NCBI GenBank assembly: GCA_950097015.1
Contig: CATNEN010000033.1
Coordinates: 4,805,001 to 4,869,000, forward strand
From: Macrostomum hystrix
Taxonomy: Eukaryota > Platyhelminthes > Macrostomidae
DNA length: 64,000 bases
Reading direction: 5' to 3'
Position 1 is the first letter of the stretch. The number at the start of each line of letters is the position of its first letter. Shown here piece after piece: positions 44,306-56,224 of the stretch. Both the position numbers and the translations under genes were made by a program. The notes under the pieces were generated by a model. The model was not told the origin of the DNA. It made no database searches and was given only the letters and a program-made list of their open reading frames with translations.

Positions 44306-44934
44306 TCACCCACCCATGTCTCCTTTCAGATGCAAAGCTGTTTGTTTGCAATCGGCCCAGTACCCGTCGGTTCTTAGGGACAGACCCTGATCAACTCCCA
44401 GCTCCCAGGATTTCCTAATCATTTTGCGCTCCCCCGGGCAAATCCAGTTTGAGCTGTTGGCCTGGCGAAGTTCAGAATGGGATCGGGAGCCTCAGTCTCA
44501 TCCAGTGTGTCAATTCTCTGCTCATCGGCTGCCTCTCTGGCTCAGGGCGGTGTTGCTAGGGCCCGCCATGGAAACTTAGGGACCTGCGATTGCGTAACCT
44601 TCAATCCCGAGATGGAGCTACCTGGGTGCGTGATTGGATGGGGATCAGCCGACCGGAGAGGAAAACAAAATTAGATTGAGTAGCGTCCCGATGCGCAGTG
44701 ACACATGCTCAAACTGCTCAATGTTAACCTTGAGTCCTGTTAACAGAAATGCAAATCCACTTTGCCGCTGACGTTTTTCATGTAGAAAGCAGCTATTTTC
44801 AAGCCTCTTCTCTTGGGAGAATCGACAAACACGGGCCTTTACTACTTATAGTAGCAGATTTTCGATGGACTGAATCACAAAACTTACGGTTTCCTGAATT
44901 TTCCTGGGAAATCCTAGCCAGAATCATTTGACCC
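44306..44934. other. Spacer
   Basis: No recognised exon or repeat. Confidence 0.4.
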
Positions 44935-45282
44935 GTAGCCCAGTCCGTAGCCAAGTCCGTAGCCAAGGCCATACATAGCCAAGTCCATAGCCAAGGCCAT
45001 ACATAGCCAAGTCCGTAGCCAAGGCCATACATAGCCAAGTCCATAGCCAAGGCCATACATAGCCAAGTCCGTAGCCAAGGCCATACATAGCCAAGTCCAT
45101 AGCCAAGGCCATACATAGCCAAGGCCATACATAGCCAAGGCCATACATAGCCAAGGCCATACATAGCCAAGGCCATACATAGCCAAGTCCATAGCCAAGG
45201 CCATACATAGCCAAGTCCATAGCCAAGGCCATACATAGCCAAGTCCATAGCCAAGGCCATACATAGCCCGTAGCCAAGTTCA
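44935..45282. repeat. Composite minisatellite, 16/28-bp units
   Basis: Alternates CCAAGGCCATACATAG (16 bp) with a 28-bp form adding CCAAGTCCATAG or CCAAGTCCGTAG. It ends about 18 bp from the 5' splice site of the exon at 45300-45471. Confidence 0.93.
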
Positions 45283-45299
45283 TAGCCCAGCCAGCTCAC

Positions 45300-45471
45300 C
45301 AATCTCCCTGAACGGATCGTCATCAACGAAGCAGGTGGTGCCACGGCCACTGTCAGACTCCGAGGACTGACCGCTGCCCGCAGCCGCAGCTGCCGCAGCC
45401 GCAGCCGCAGCCGCCGCCGCAGCCGCCGCCGCATGCCCAAACGTAGGCGCAATGTAATCGTATTCTCGATA
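45300..45471 (-). CDS. Candidate cytoplasmic exon of the protocadherin
   Basis: An AACTTGCAG acceptor (phase 0) and a G|GTGAGC donor bound 172 nt coding YREYDYIAPTFGH, then 18 alanines, then GSGQSSESDSGRGTTCFVDD and PFREIG. The upstream exon at 57812 ends in phase 0, so they join cleanly; this exon leaves one base for the next. SESDSGRG-type acidic serine motifs occur in protocadherin cytoplasmic tails, which supports the assignment. A CTAAT branch-like sequence lies about 50 nt upstream of the acceptor. The 18-alanine run is encoded by mixed GCG/GCT/GCA codons. Another acceptor further upstream would add residues in a different phase. Confidence 0.55.
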
Positions 45472-46734
45472 CTGCAAGTTCGGATAGGTTTGAGCCAGTG
45501 ATAGACAATGCGCATTAGTCACGATAGCGGCCGGCACACCCCCCGCAGCTGCTCACAGCCGGTAATTACCCCCACAGGCAAGGAAATGGTCGAGCGGGCG
45601 TGTAACCGGAGAGCAGGCTCCGGCTTCGCGGACGCGGCTTTTGAATGCCCATAGCCAGCGATTGAATAGTAATAATTGTATAGTAATAATGATAATAATG
45701 ATTGTGTGCTCAGAATGCGGCCTCCCTATCAGAGCTGTTCAGGTTTCCCTGTCTATCGGTGAGTGAGTCAGATCCCATAGTTCTGCGATGCAAGTTTGTA
45801 ACTGGTTGGTTAGTCGCATCAATTAGGCACATTTCGATGTTTGGCAGAGAGCGGGCAAGCTCCAGGCAGCCCCATTGCTGAGGGGATTAATAGAGAGCAG
45901 AAGACAGGCAGGCGGACACTGATTCGAAGCCCGCAGCTGATGGGGGAGAAAACAGTGAGTATAGGAACAGCGCCTGAATAGCCTGGGGCCATTTTCTCGC
46001 CTGGCAGTTTTACTGTTTTCAGTTTTTGAGAATCGATCAGTGGGAGAGACACAGAGCTCGTATTGGTACAATTTGCATATTCAACGAGGCAATAGGCCTA
46101 ACACAGACCTCCTTGAAACCTGCTTACGTAACACTGGCGCGACTCACAAATGAGGGAGGATGGAGCTGCAGGGTGATGAGTGGCTAAGCGAGCGTCGCCT
46201 ACCGTTGACGGGGCGGTTACTGACCCGCTTCAGGCATTCGGCCCTGTCTACGGCCAGCTCAACAAAGGATGATAGCAGAGGATCAGTTTGATCTTTTTTG
46301 GAGTATAGTTTATGCTCCCCTAAATCTAGGCTGTTTTAAACAGTTCAGAGATGCTATTGTTGCTAGGCTGGCTCTGAGCTCGCAGGGGATCGTGCCCGCT
46401 GAGCCACACCCACCCGCTGGCTCCGTCACTGCCGACAAAGTGGGCAAACAGCAGGAGTTCATTGCAGTCACACACTCGCTGTCAATGGCTAATATCATGA
46501 AAACGTGACACAGGACCAGAACTCAAGCAATACAATGCAAACTGCTAATAGATAATGAAACTGCGCGAACTGTTTTCTCTGCTTTTCAAAAGAAGAATTA
46601 ATTACAATTTTGGGCTCACAATAACATATTTGTGCAGGCAAACTCACTCGCACTGTATTCTATCACGAATCGAATAAAAAGATGGCATTGTGTTTGAGAG
46701 CACATCGTTGCACATGACACTGACATGACATGAT
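45472..46734. other. Intronic sequence, no feature
   Basis: Start of the 12.3-kb intron between the candidate exon 3 and exon 2. Nothing recognised here. Confidence 0.4.
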
Positions 46735-47315
46735 TGAAATGACACTATCCTACCGAAATGGCACACTATCCTACCGAAATGGCACACTATCCTACCGAAA
46801 TGGCACACTATCCTACCGAAATGGCACACTATCCTACCGAAGTGGCACACTATCCTACCGAAATGGCACACTATCCTACCGAAATGGCACACTATCCTAC
46901 CGAAATGGCACACTATCCTACAGAAATGGCACACTATCCTACCGAAATGGCACACTATCCTACAGAAATGGCACACTATCCTACAGAAATGGCACACTCT
47001 CCTACCGAAATGGCACACTGTCCTACAGAAATGGCACACTCTCCTACCGAAATGGCACACTCTCCTACAGAAATGGCACACTCTCCTACCGAAATGGCAC
47101 ACTCTCCTACAGAAATGGCACACTCTCCTACCGAAATGGCACACTATCCTACCGAAATGGCACACTATCCTACCGAAATGGCACACTATCCTACCGAAAT
47201 GGCACACTATCCTACCGAAATGGCACACTATCCTACCGAAATGGCACACTATCCTACCGAAATGGCACACTATCCTACCGAAATGGCACTCTATCCTACC
47301 GAAATGGTACATTGT
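46735..47315. repeat. Minisatellite, 21-bp unit
   Basis: About 27 copies of CACTATCCTACCGAAATGG plus CA, with a central block where ACAGAAATGG and CTCTCC variants alternate. The 21-bp unit keeps all frames open on both strands. Confidence 0.96.
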
Positions 47316-47328
47316 CCTCGAGCATGGC

Positions 47329-47823
47329 TTGACTTGACTTAGCGGCAGGGAGCCTCCACGACGGACGCAGCGAGGAGGCGGCCGATGCCGCCCATATCGC
47401 TAACCCCTGGCAGCCAGACGGCCTCCAGCGAGGCGGTGCCGCTCAGGGTGGTCCGTCGGTCGAATCCGCCGCGCGATCTTCCTCGCCATAGGCTGGGAAG
47501 AAATCAGCTCGGCCGGTGTCCCGGAGGAAGTGGGCGAGCTGTGAAATGTTTTCGGGCGAGCAGGCTTCGACAAGGGTCGGCGCCGGCCCGAGATGTTTTA
47601 GCCTAGCCCGGGTGAAGGCCGGGCAGTGGCAGATGAAGTGCTCGGCGTTTTCACGTCCGGAGCAGCAGAAGGGACACATTTCCTCAGGCACGTGGCCTTG
47701 GAGGTAGCGGTGTCTGGTGAAGCAGCCATGTCCCGAGAGGGCCATGGTGACTGCTCTCAGGTCTCTGCGATTTAGCCTAAGCAAGGCTTTACGCAGATTA
47801 CTAGAGGGGGTTGGCACTGCAGC
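47329..47823 (-). mobile_element. 5'-truncated LINE (non-LTR retrotransposon) fragment
   Basis: The minus strand codes the C-terminus of a non-LTR retrotransposon [23 protein letters not shown], then a zinc-knuckle [19 protein letters not shown], typical of the end of R1/Jockey-like RT proteins; the frame stops at 47443. The 3' end is a short CAAGT-type tail (AAGTCAAGTCAA). A 13-bp direct repeat, CCTCGAGCATGGC, flanks the piece at 47316-47328 and 47824-47836, the target duplication of the insertion. The domain content upstream of this point was never copied. Confidence 0.85.
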
Positions 47824-47836
47824 CCTCGAGCATGGC

Positions 47837-48930
47837 ATTCGACTCGAAAGTGTTCTGTCGCAGTCACTTAATGACTTGTAGTGCCGCAAGTAAATCGCTT
47901 GATTGTCTCAAATTTGGTTGTTTCCTGAGAGCGCTTGCCTAAAGCTTAAGGCTAATCCCATTTTCGAAAGGTTATAATCTACGAATCCAGGCTCACACCG
48001 CGGGAACAAATGTCGCTGATCCCTAATTTACTGCTGAAATCCCTGCAGGCTGGCTGGTAACTAGTTCTGGACTCAGTTCTGAGACCGAAATTCAGGACCA
48101 AATCTGAGATCACCGAGTCGCAGCCACATGCGGGCACCGGGGGGAGAGGCCCTTGATCTTGAAGGAAAAAGTCGGAGCCGAAGTTAATCTCTGCGATTAA
48201 GCGGGCTTTGATAATAAATTATGCACCGTATTGAATGGCGGGACTGGCAGGGCCGGGTCCACAATGCTTTTTTCTCACTAAATCGGAGAGCTGAGAAGCT
48301 TTGGCAGATATTTGGAAGCCAAGGCAGGCTTCCGGGTAGCCCCTAACAAAAGAGCAAGCAATGGAAATAGGGGAGCATTGGGCGGAGGGCTTGGGGTGCC
48401 CCCACTTGACGCAACCGTTGGTCTGGGGTTAGGGAGAATTCTCCCCTTTTTAGTTAACTCGTATCGATAAAATTAAATTTTTTCTAAATCTAAACTTTTT
48501 ATGGCCGTGCGCAGATGAGGGCCGAGTGAATAAATTACTCGCATTGTAGGAGATAATGTTACTGGCTGTTGTCTTTTGTGCCCACTCTGAGCTCAACTGA
48601 GCTCAACTGCCACTTTATTGGGGCCGGGAGTGAGTGGGTCCGGACACTTCAAGCAGGCAGAAGTTCTCACACTGAATAAAACAGCGGACTGGAGGGGTGG
48701 AGCAAACATTTTTTGCTTTTTCTAATACCCAACAGACAAAAAGCAGAACGGATGAAATTGAGAGGATTGCATAGCGGAGTGAGTTGACAGCCTGTCTGTC
48801 AGTCAAACTGCGGAAGGGACGGGTCAGTAATACGCCATCATTAAATTGAGAACTTGTCGTTTTAAAATTTATGTCTCAACACGTTTTTGTTCATAGTAAA
48901 TTTCCTCACAAAAATACTACCGTATAGCAT
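47837..48930. other. Intronic sequence, no feature
   Basis: No exon, RNA gene or repeat recognised. Confidence 0.45.
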
Positions 48931-48934
48931 TGTG

Positions 48935-49965
48935 TAGAGTCCGATACCTCAGCAATGGCACCTGATACCACCCGATAAGAGCCAGACACCTCAGCAATGG
49001 CACCTGATACCACCCGATAAGAGCCCGACACCTCAGCAATGGCACCTGATACCACCCGATAAGAGCCCGACACCTCAGCAATGGCACCTGATACCACCCG
49101 ATAAGAGTCCGACACCTCAGCAATGGCACCTGATACCACCCGATAAGAGTCCGACACCTCAGCAATGGCACCTGATACCACCCGATAAGAGTCCGACACC
49201 TCAGCAATGGCACCTGATACCACCCGATAAGAGCCAGACACCTCAGCAATGGCACCTGATACCACCCGATAAGAGTCCGATACCTCAGCAATGGCACCTG
49301 ATACCACCCGATAAGAGCCCGACACCTCAGCAATGGCACCTGATACCACCCGATAAGAGCCCGACACCTCAGCAATGGCACCTGATACCACCCGATAAGA
49401 GTCCGATACCTCAGCAATGGCACCTGATACCACCCGATAAGAGCCCGACACCTCAGCAATGGCACCTGATACCACCCGATAAGAGTCCGACACCTCAGCA
49501 ATGGCACCTGATACCACCCGATAAGAGCCCGACACCTCAGCAATGGCACCTGATACCACCCGATAAGAGTCCGACACCTCAGCAATGGCACCTGATACCA
49601 CCCGATAAGAGTCCGACACCTCAGCAATGGCACCTGATACCACCCGATAAAGGCCCGACACCTCAGCAATGGCACCTGATACCACCCGATAAAGGTCCGA
49701 CACCTCAGCAATGGCACCTGATACCACCCGATAAGAGCCCGACACCTCAGCAATGGCACCTGATACCACCCGATAAGAGCCCGACACCTCAGCAATGGCA
49801 CCTGATACCACCCGATAAGAGCCCGACACCTCAGCAATGGCACCAGATACCACCCGATAAGAGTCCGACACCTCAGCAATGGCACCTGATACCACCCGAT
49901 AAGAGCCAGACACCTCAGCAATGGCACCTGATACCACCCGATAAGAGCCAGACACCTTTACAATG
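48935..49965. repeat. Minisatellite, 42-bp unit
   Basis: About 24 copies of a 42-bp unit containing CTCAGCAATGGCACCTGATA and CCACCCGATAAGAG. 42 is a multiple of three and stop-free on the minus strand, so a 363-codon frame of SGAIAEVSGSYRVV repeats exists. There is no splice context or signal for a gene. Confidence 0.95.
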
Positions 49966-51064
49966 ACACCAACATAAAAGAGGACAATTTTAGGCACAAT
50001 GTTAGCTTAATAATTTGAAACGAATGCAAAATTAGCAAACAGAAGGAGACACAAGCTAAGCCAGGTGAGTTCTATACTCAAGTCCGGACCACGGGTTAAG
50101 CTCGAGTAAATGCAGAGGGTTCTGGTTGAAAACAAACAAGCGAACCGATGCTAAACTATTTTGATCTACCGTTTCACTGCGCTAATTGACTTGGCCCACT
50201 GAGAGGCAAGCAAAGGCTTAATGAGCCGCAACACGGAAGGCAGGCCCCGTACTCAAACAGGCTAAACTGAAACAAGTACAAGTCCTCACATTTCCATGTT
50301 CTCAGGCGGGGCAAGCCGAGCGAGAGAGCCAGCTCAGCTGAGTAAGATGAGGGCCGACAAGTGCGAGCCAAAGCGGTAATCTTTGGCCGAATTATTGATT
50401 ATCTGAACAGGGGCAGCTTTTCTAGCGGTTTCGGAGTAAATTTCGGCTTCCCTGTTCATATCGGATTCTCTATTTCTAAAGTTTTCAGTGTCAACGCATG
50501 ACCACTTATTGATCTATGCCAATGTGTTCCGCGCATTGTTGTTGGTTAATGATGCTTAAGTGCAAGCATTAACGAATTTACTTTGACACAAGCCCAAGGA
50601 CACAAGTCGAATTCGAACTTCGAACCTCTGGGTCAACCTTCCACACTAATAGTCTTCAATAATCTTCAAGCGAAGGTCTTCAAGTAAAAAATAGCACGCC
50701 CGATCTAACATACCCATAACTGCAAAAGCCAGAAGCAGATGTGTTGCAGAGGGCTACCAAGGCGGCTTTTTCATTTGATCTTTTTGCCGAGAAATTTCTC
50801 TGCCACGCGGATTGATTAGACACCTGCCAAGCCGACCAACACCTGTGCCCCCACCCTGAGTTAGCCCGCGACCCGCCGCAGAATTCAGCTGCTGTTCTTG
50901 TTGCTTGTCGGAAGAACATGAGTCCAAATGCATTTTAGTCTCGCGGCAATTCGTCATTCAAAGCGCGTTTAATTGTCAGCTTTACTTGTTTCAAGTTGAT
51001 CAGGGACTTGACATATTTATGACTGTCTTCTAAAGAGACAGCTTCAAAGAAATTCTAAAAGCAG
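49966..51064. other. Intronic sequence, no feature
   Basis: Nothing recognised. Confidence 0.45.
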
Positions 51065-51320
51065 GGAAAGAATGAAGGGAATGAGTCAGAGAATGAAGGG
51101 AATGAGTCAGAGAATGAAGGGAATGAGTCAGAGAATGAAGGGAATGAGTCAAAGAATGAAGGGAATGAGTCAGAGAATGAAGGGAATGAGTCAAAGAATG
51201 AAGGGAATGAGTCAGAGAATGAAGGGAATGAGTCAGAGAATGAAGGGAATGAGTCAGAGAATGAAGGGAATGAGTCAAAGAATGAAGGGAATGAGTCAGA
51301 GAATGAAGGGAATGGGTCTT
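51065..51320. repeat. Minisatellite, 19-bp unit
   Basis: About 13 copies of GAATGAAGGGAATGAGTCA, with AAAG variants, decaying at the right end. Confidence 0.95.
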
Positions 51321-52055
51321 AGAAAGAGAATTGGGTCATAGAATGAAATTATGAGGTCATAGAGAGAGTAAAATGAGTCACAATCACACGCAAGAGAGTG
51401 CAATTAAAACCGCAGTGTGTTTACATGCTGGCATGGTGTATTTTGTTTGGTGAAGCATCTGTCCGCCAGTGAACTTCACCCCCAACTCTGCCCTCCGTTA
51501 TCCGGCCAAACAGTTCAAAGGGGGGCCAGGCAGCTCGGCATCAAAGACGCTATCGGAAAAGTTTTCGATCGAACGTCAATGACCCGCTGATGTGTCTCAG
51601 CTAAACCGTGTTTTGCAACAAACCCTACCATCATGCGCTATCAGAGGCTCCACCTGGCCCAACCCATCCCCGATATCAAACTCACCATCGCCCGCCCTGT
51701 ACACACTGGCAACAGATATCTGGGAATGGAAGGCCGCGTGACGGCCTCGCGAGGGATCGATATTTGAGCAGGGATGCAGAGAAATGCTTTGACTAACACG
51801 GCTTTCTCTACAGATCCCGTTTCACTGGTTCGAAAGGATGCTGAGTAGAATTGGAATGGGGTTTCTGCTGGATTGGGGGGATCTACTTTGGCAGTTGGGG
51901 GAGTTTTGTTGGATCTGAGTTTGAGACGGGTCGAAGGTCACATTGTGATGCGTTTTGCTCACACTGATTGATTGATATTTGCTGGGAGTGACACTGCGGG
52001 GACCCTCAGAGTATACTTGCGTGAAATTGCCCGAGACCGGTATGATGGGGATAGA
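51321..52055. other. Intronic sequence, no feature
   Basis: Nothing recognised. Confidence 0.45.
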
Positions 52056-52185
52056 ATAGAGTGAGTAGAATGGGTCATTCAGTGAGGAGAATGGGTCATA
52101 CAGTGAGGAGAATGGGTCATACAGTGAGGAGAATGGGTCATTCAGTGAGGGTGAGCAGAATGGGTCATTCAGTGAGGGTGAGCAG
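52056..52185. repeat. Minisatellite, 22/27-bp unit, left part
   Basis: Units of GAATGGGTCATTCAGTGAGG with an optional GTGAG spacer. Interrupted by Gypsy 2 and continued at 56482. Confidence 0.93.
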
Positions 52186-52442
52186 TGTCGTGTCGTTTAG
52201 AGTGACTCTTATGTTTGTTAGTTTAGAGCGAACACGATAATATATTTGTGCATCAGTCACATCACTTATATAGAACGCGAGATACAAGTACAACGTGCGA
52301 TATTATTGAGCGGTGGCCACGTGCCACACAATAGGCATGTACATTAATAGGTCAGTGAAGAGTTAAAGGACATTGGCGGCACCGTGCCCGCCCACGCTCA
52401 GGCTAACAATGCGCCTGGCCGCGATAGACCGACGGCGCCACA
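52186..52442 (-). repeat. 3' LTR of Gypsy 2
   Basis: 257 bp, TGTCGTGTCG...GGCGCCACA on the plus strand. Has GGCTAACA where the other LTR has GGCTATCA. Confidence 0.95.
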
Positions 52443-52558
52443 TCTCCCCGTCAACGGAGGACCAGACGATCGGGTGGAACACCTTTGTTGCTGCGCTCAC
52501 TTCGTCTGGGCACCGAAGTTGCATTTGGCTGAAAGCTGCCAGCCGGGCCGTCCTGCAC

Positions 52559-55500
52559 CTAAGAACCCGGGAGTGCAGCCACCTCGGAGGCGGAATCTTT
52601 TCTTCCGTCGTCCCTCCTAGGCAAGTCACCAACTGGTTGCTCATTGCCGTCATGTAGTGGGCGGATCTGATCCCGATGAGCGAGCACCGGCCGACCATCC
52701 TCTCGGGTGACCACGGCGGTGTTGTGCCCAGCCTGTACCACGAAACGCGCAGACTCCGTAGGGCTGCTGGCACGAGCCTGGTAGATGACAGGCGCATCGA
52801 CACTGAACGTCAGGGTCAGTGGGCTCCTCAGTTGTCTGCCCATCAGCGCTGACGGACTGCCTCGGCCGTCGCTCCTCGGAGTCGCCCTGTAGTTCAACAG
52901 CAGCTTGGCCAGATACGCATCAAAAGATCCGCGATGCACCGGAAATGCCACCAGACCCCGTTCGACAGTCTGGACCATCCGCTCTGCTAGGCCGTTGGAC
53001 TCCGGGTGGTACGGTGGTGAGTGTATCTGCGAGCAGCCGATTCTCCGCAACCAGTCGCGCAGCTCGCCATCGCAGAATTCGGCCGCGTTGTCCGAGACCA
53101 GCGTGCATGGGACACCCAGCCTGGAGAAGATGGCCCGCAGAGTGCGCAACGTTGTCTGGGCGCTCCGGTCTGGTACTCGAACCGCCTCCGGCCAGCCAGA
53201 AAACGCGTCCACGACGATCAACAGATAGCCGACACCAGGCACGTGCGCGTGGTCCATGTGCACTCGTTGCCATGCGGCGCTTTCCGCGGGCCAGGTGTGG
53301 GTGGCGCGAGCCGGTGGAGTCCGGATCTCCGTGCATTTTGCGCATTGCTTGACGTAGCGTTCCACATCGTCGCAGTGTCCGGGCCACCAGGCTTCTCTCT
53401 TCAACCGGTTTCGTGTCGTCAGCGCTCCGCTGTGGGAGTCTCCATGCGCCGCTTGAAGGACTCGAGAGCGCAGCCTTGCCGGAGGCACGATCAGGTCTCC
53501 CAGACAGATGATGCCATCTTCCACCGTCAGTTGTTGCCGGACACTCTTGTACGGCCGTTCTGCCGCCGAGCAGTTGCTCCAGACGTTGTTCTTGATTCGC
53601 TGTCGGATGCTCCGTAGCACAGGGTCATCGTCAGTCGCCTGTTGAATTTCGTTTCGCTTCAGCACGTCAGTCTCAGTCCAATGAACGAAGCGACTCACCT
53701 CCTCTTTAGGATTTTCGAACGAATCCTCAAACTCCAGTCTGGACATAGCATCGACGTGTGGAATGCAACTGCCACGAACATAGACAATGTCGTAGTCGAA
53801 TGCAGCCAACTGGATAGCCCAGCGCATGATCCTGGCCGATGTCACCTTTGGCAGCTCCTTCGACGGACTGAAGATAAACTCGAGCGGCTGATGATCGCAG
53901 TTTAGCGTGAACTTGGCTCCCAGCAGAAAGTGCCTCGCTCGCTGTGTCGCCCACACGATGGCCAGAGCCTCCCTCTCGATGTTGGAATAGTTTTGCTCGG
54001 CTGCCGTCAGCCGCCTGGAGAGGTAGAGCACTGGGTGGCCGTCTTGCGTGAGGATGGCTGAGACCGCCTTCTCACTAGCGTCCGTAGTCAGAGTCGTGCG
54101 CTTCGTCGGGTCGAAGATCCGGATCACCGCATAGGCCGCCAGCGCCCGTTTAAGTTCGTCGAACGCCTTCTGCTGGTTCGGGCCCCATTTGAACGGTGTC
54201 TGGCGGCTCCTTAAGGCAGTCAGCGGCTCGACTCGCTCGGAGTAGGCCTGGATGTAGCGGTCGTAGTAGTTCGTCAGCCCTAGGAATGACTCCAGTTCCT
54301 TCCGACACGTTGGCGCTTTGGTTTGCAGCACTTTCTCCACCAGCTTGGTGTCCGGCCGGATGCCTTCAGCAGAGATTCGGTATCCCAGAAAGGATATTTC
54401 GGTGCTCCTGAAGACGCACTTTTTCTCGTTGATCTCCATCCCTGACTTGCTCAGCTTGGCTAGCAGTTGTTCGACTTTTGCGTCCAGTTCAGCTGCTGTC
54501 CGGGCGCCGATGCAGACATCGTCCTGATAGATCACCAGGTTCGTCACCAGACCGCCGATCGTGGCTTCCATGGCAGCTTGGAACTGCGCGCTCGCAGTTT
54601 TCACGCCGTAAGGCATCCTCGTCCAGCGCAGCAAACCGATCGGGGTGTTGATGGTGAGGATTTCCCTGGCCGACTCGTCCAGCTCGATCTGGTTGTAGGC
54701 GTTCGTCAGGTCAACCGTGGCGAAGTGGGACATCCCTGACAGCTCTGTAAAGGCTGTCTCGATGTTCGGGAGCGGGTACGAGTCTGCGCAAATTTGCGGG
54801 TTCACACTCACTTTGTAGTCGGCGCAGATCCGCAAGTCGCCGTCCGGTTTCCTCACGATGACGATAGGGGATGCCCATTGGCTGCCTCCGGGGCGGACAG
54901 TCTCCAGGATTCCGGCATTGATCAGCTTCCTGAGCTTAGCGATGACCAGCGGTTTCAGGTGGATCGGGACAGGTCGAGCCTCGAAGTAGCTAGGCCGGGC
55001 CTGGTCCTTCAGAACGATGCGGGCCCGGAATCCGCGAAGCTTTCCCAGCGTGACTGCCGGTGCTTCCTCGACGTTGTGCAGGGACACGCCGTCCAGGTCG
55101 AACTGCAGCAAGTCGGTGCCCAGCAGACCGTGTGTCTTGTTGCAGGCCGCGACGATGATGTCCACGCAGGCGACCTTGTCTTCTAGCTCGACAGCCGCTG
55201 TGAAGCTGCCGAGGGTTTTGATGGCTGATCCGTCGAACTGCCTGAGTTGCCGGCGGCATTTCCGCAACTTCGGCTCGCCCAGTTGCTGCCAGAAATTTCT
55301 CGGGATGATGCTGGCATCAGAGCCGGAGTCCAGCTGCATCTCCATGCGTTGACCCTCGATCAGCACTGTCTTCAGGCTGCTGGTCTTCTGCTGATGAGTG
55401 CTACTGACTGTGAAGACGGTGTCGGCCCCGGCTGTTTCCGTGACTTCATGCGCTGCCTTGGTCCCGGATCTGCACACGACCGCGAAATGGTTTCGCTTGC

Positions 55501-56224
55501 GGCACTTGTTGCAGGTTTTGCCCCAAGCTGGGCAGCGGTCAGGCTGGTGCTGTAGGCCGCAGGCTTTGCAGGTGGTCTTCGGGCCCCCGCGGTTTTTGTC
55601 CACGCTGGCGATGGACGCCGGCTCGATCGTCGCTGGCTCCGGTGCCTTCTGTCTCTCCGCTCCGCTGTATTGCTGGACGAGCTCGAGTTGTTGGACAAAC
55701 TCCACGCTGTTTTCGAGCGTCACCTGTTGCTGTGAGCTCTGGATGTGCTCAAGAATTTTGCTGCGATGCTGTGCATTGTGCAGGCCGCTGACCAGCATTG
55801 TCTGGATGAGCTCGTCCTCTGCTGACTGTTTGCTGTCTTCGGCGTTCAGCTTGTCGAACTCGCAGAAGCGGGCGGCATCTCGAAGTCTCTGGGCGAAATT
55901 TTGTGCTGACTCAGTTGCTTCTTGGCGCAGGGACAAAAACCGAGAGCGCTCGGCAATGATCAGCTTCTTCTTTGGGCGAACCTTTTCCAAGATCAGCTTT
56001 CTGATGTCCTCGAAGTTCATCTCCTCCAGCTCTTTTGGTCTCGCCATCACACTTACGACACGAACTGTGCTTACGCCTGCCCTGGCAAGGAACAAGTCCG
56101 TCACCTGTCTCTCCTCTGCCGTGTCCTTCAATTTCTTATTGCGGCTCATGGCGGCGAAGCTCCTCAACCAGGCCTCCGTCGTTGCAGGGTCGTCCAGCGG
56201 CAGGTCGTCTGCTCGCGATGCCAT
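52559..56224 (-). CDS. gag-pol: Gypsy 2 gag-pol polyprotein
   Basis: 1221 residues from MASRADD at 56224, the very first base after the 5' LTR; the same frame stays open 36 codons into the LTR. Order: gag, two zinc knuckles (CX2CX3HX4C and CNKCRKRNHFAVVC, about 255-290), aspartic protease with LDSGSD (about 310) and LLGTDLL, reverse transcriptase with ASPIVIVRKPDG and catalytic YQDD, RNase H (TTDASE), integrase HHCC finger and DDE core with VSDNAAEF and NGLAERMVQ. The single fused frame and the DSGSD/YQDD motifs fit the Mag/SURL-like branch. It would copy and insert the element. No internal stops or shifts were seen. Confidence 0.93.
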   Translation of the reverse strand: MASRADDLPLDDPATTEAWLRSFAAMSRNKKLKDTAEERQVTDLFLARAGVSTVRVVSVMARPKELEEMNFEDIRKLILEKVRPKKKLIIAERSRFLSLRQEATESAQNFAQRLRDAARFCEFDKLNAEDSKQSAEDELIQTMLVSGLHNAQHRSKILEHIQSSQQQVTLENSVEFVQQLELVQQYSGAERQKAPEPATIEPASIASVDKNRGGPKTTCKACGLQHQPDRCPAWGKTCNKCRKRNHFAVVCRSGTKAAHEVTETAGADTVFTVSSTHQQKTSSLKTVLIEGQRMEMQLDSGSDASIIPRNFWQQLGEPKLRKCRRQLRQFDGSAIKTLGSFTAAVELEDKVACVDIIVAACNKTHGLLGTDLLQFDLDGVSLHNVEEAPAVTLGKLRGFRARIVLKDQARPSYFEARPVPIHLKPLVIAKLRKLINAGILETVRPGGSQWASPIVIVRKPDGDLRICADYKVSVNPQICADSYPLPNIETAFTELSGMSHFATVDLTNAYNQIELDESAREILTINTPIGLLRWTRMPYGVKTASAQFQAAMEATIGGLVTNLVIYQDDVCIGARTAAELDAKVEQLLAKLSKSGMEINEKKCVFRSTEISFLGYRISAEGIRPDTKLVEKVLQTKAPTCRKELESFLGLTNYYDRYIQAYSERVEPLTALRSRQTPFKWGPNQQKAFDELKRALAAYAVIRIFDPTKRTTLTTDASEKAVSAILTQDGHPVLYLSRRLTAAEQNYSNIEREALAIVWATQRARHFLLGAKFTLNCDHQPLEFIFSPSKELPKVTSARIMRWAIQLAAFDYDIVYVRGSCIPHVDAMSRLEFEDSFENPKEEVSRFVHWTETDVLKRNEIQQATDDDPVLRSIRQRIKNNVWSNCSAAERPYKSVRQQLTVEDGIICLGDLIVPPARLRSRVLQAAHGDSHSGALTTRNRLKREAWWPGHCDDVERYVKQCAKCTEIRTPPARATHTWPAESAAWQRVHMDHAHVPGVGYLLIVVDAFSGWPEAVRVPDRSAQTTLRTLRAIFSRLGVPCTLVSDNAAEFCDGELRDWLRRIGCSQIHSPPYHPESNGLAERMVQTVERGLVAFPVHRGSFDAYLAKLLLNYRATPRSDGRGSPSALMGRQLRSPLTLTFSVDAPVIYQARASSPTESARFVVQAGHNTAVVTREDGRPVLAHRDQIRPLHDGNEQPVGDLPRRDDGRKDSASEVAALPGS

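Noticed and set aside
42920..44377. 485-codon plus-strand frame rich in Leu, Pro and Tyr
   Set aside because: A product of a 19-bp stop-free unit; three units give a 57-bp period and all plus frames are open.
48906..49997. 363-codon minus-strand frame with 14-residue repeats
   Set aside because: It lies wholly over a 42-bp array; the unit is a multiple of three and stop-free in more than one frame. No signal peptide, splice context or non-repeat domain.
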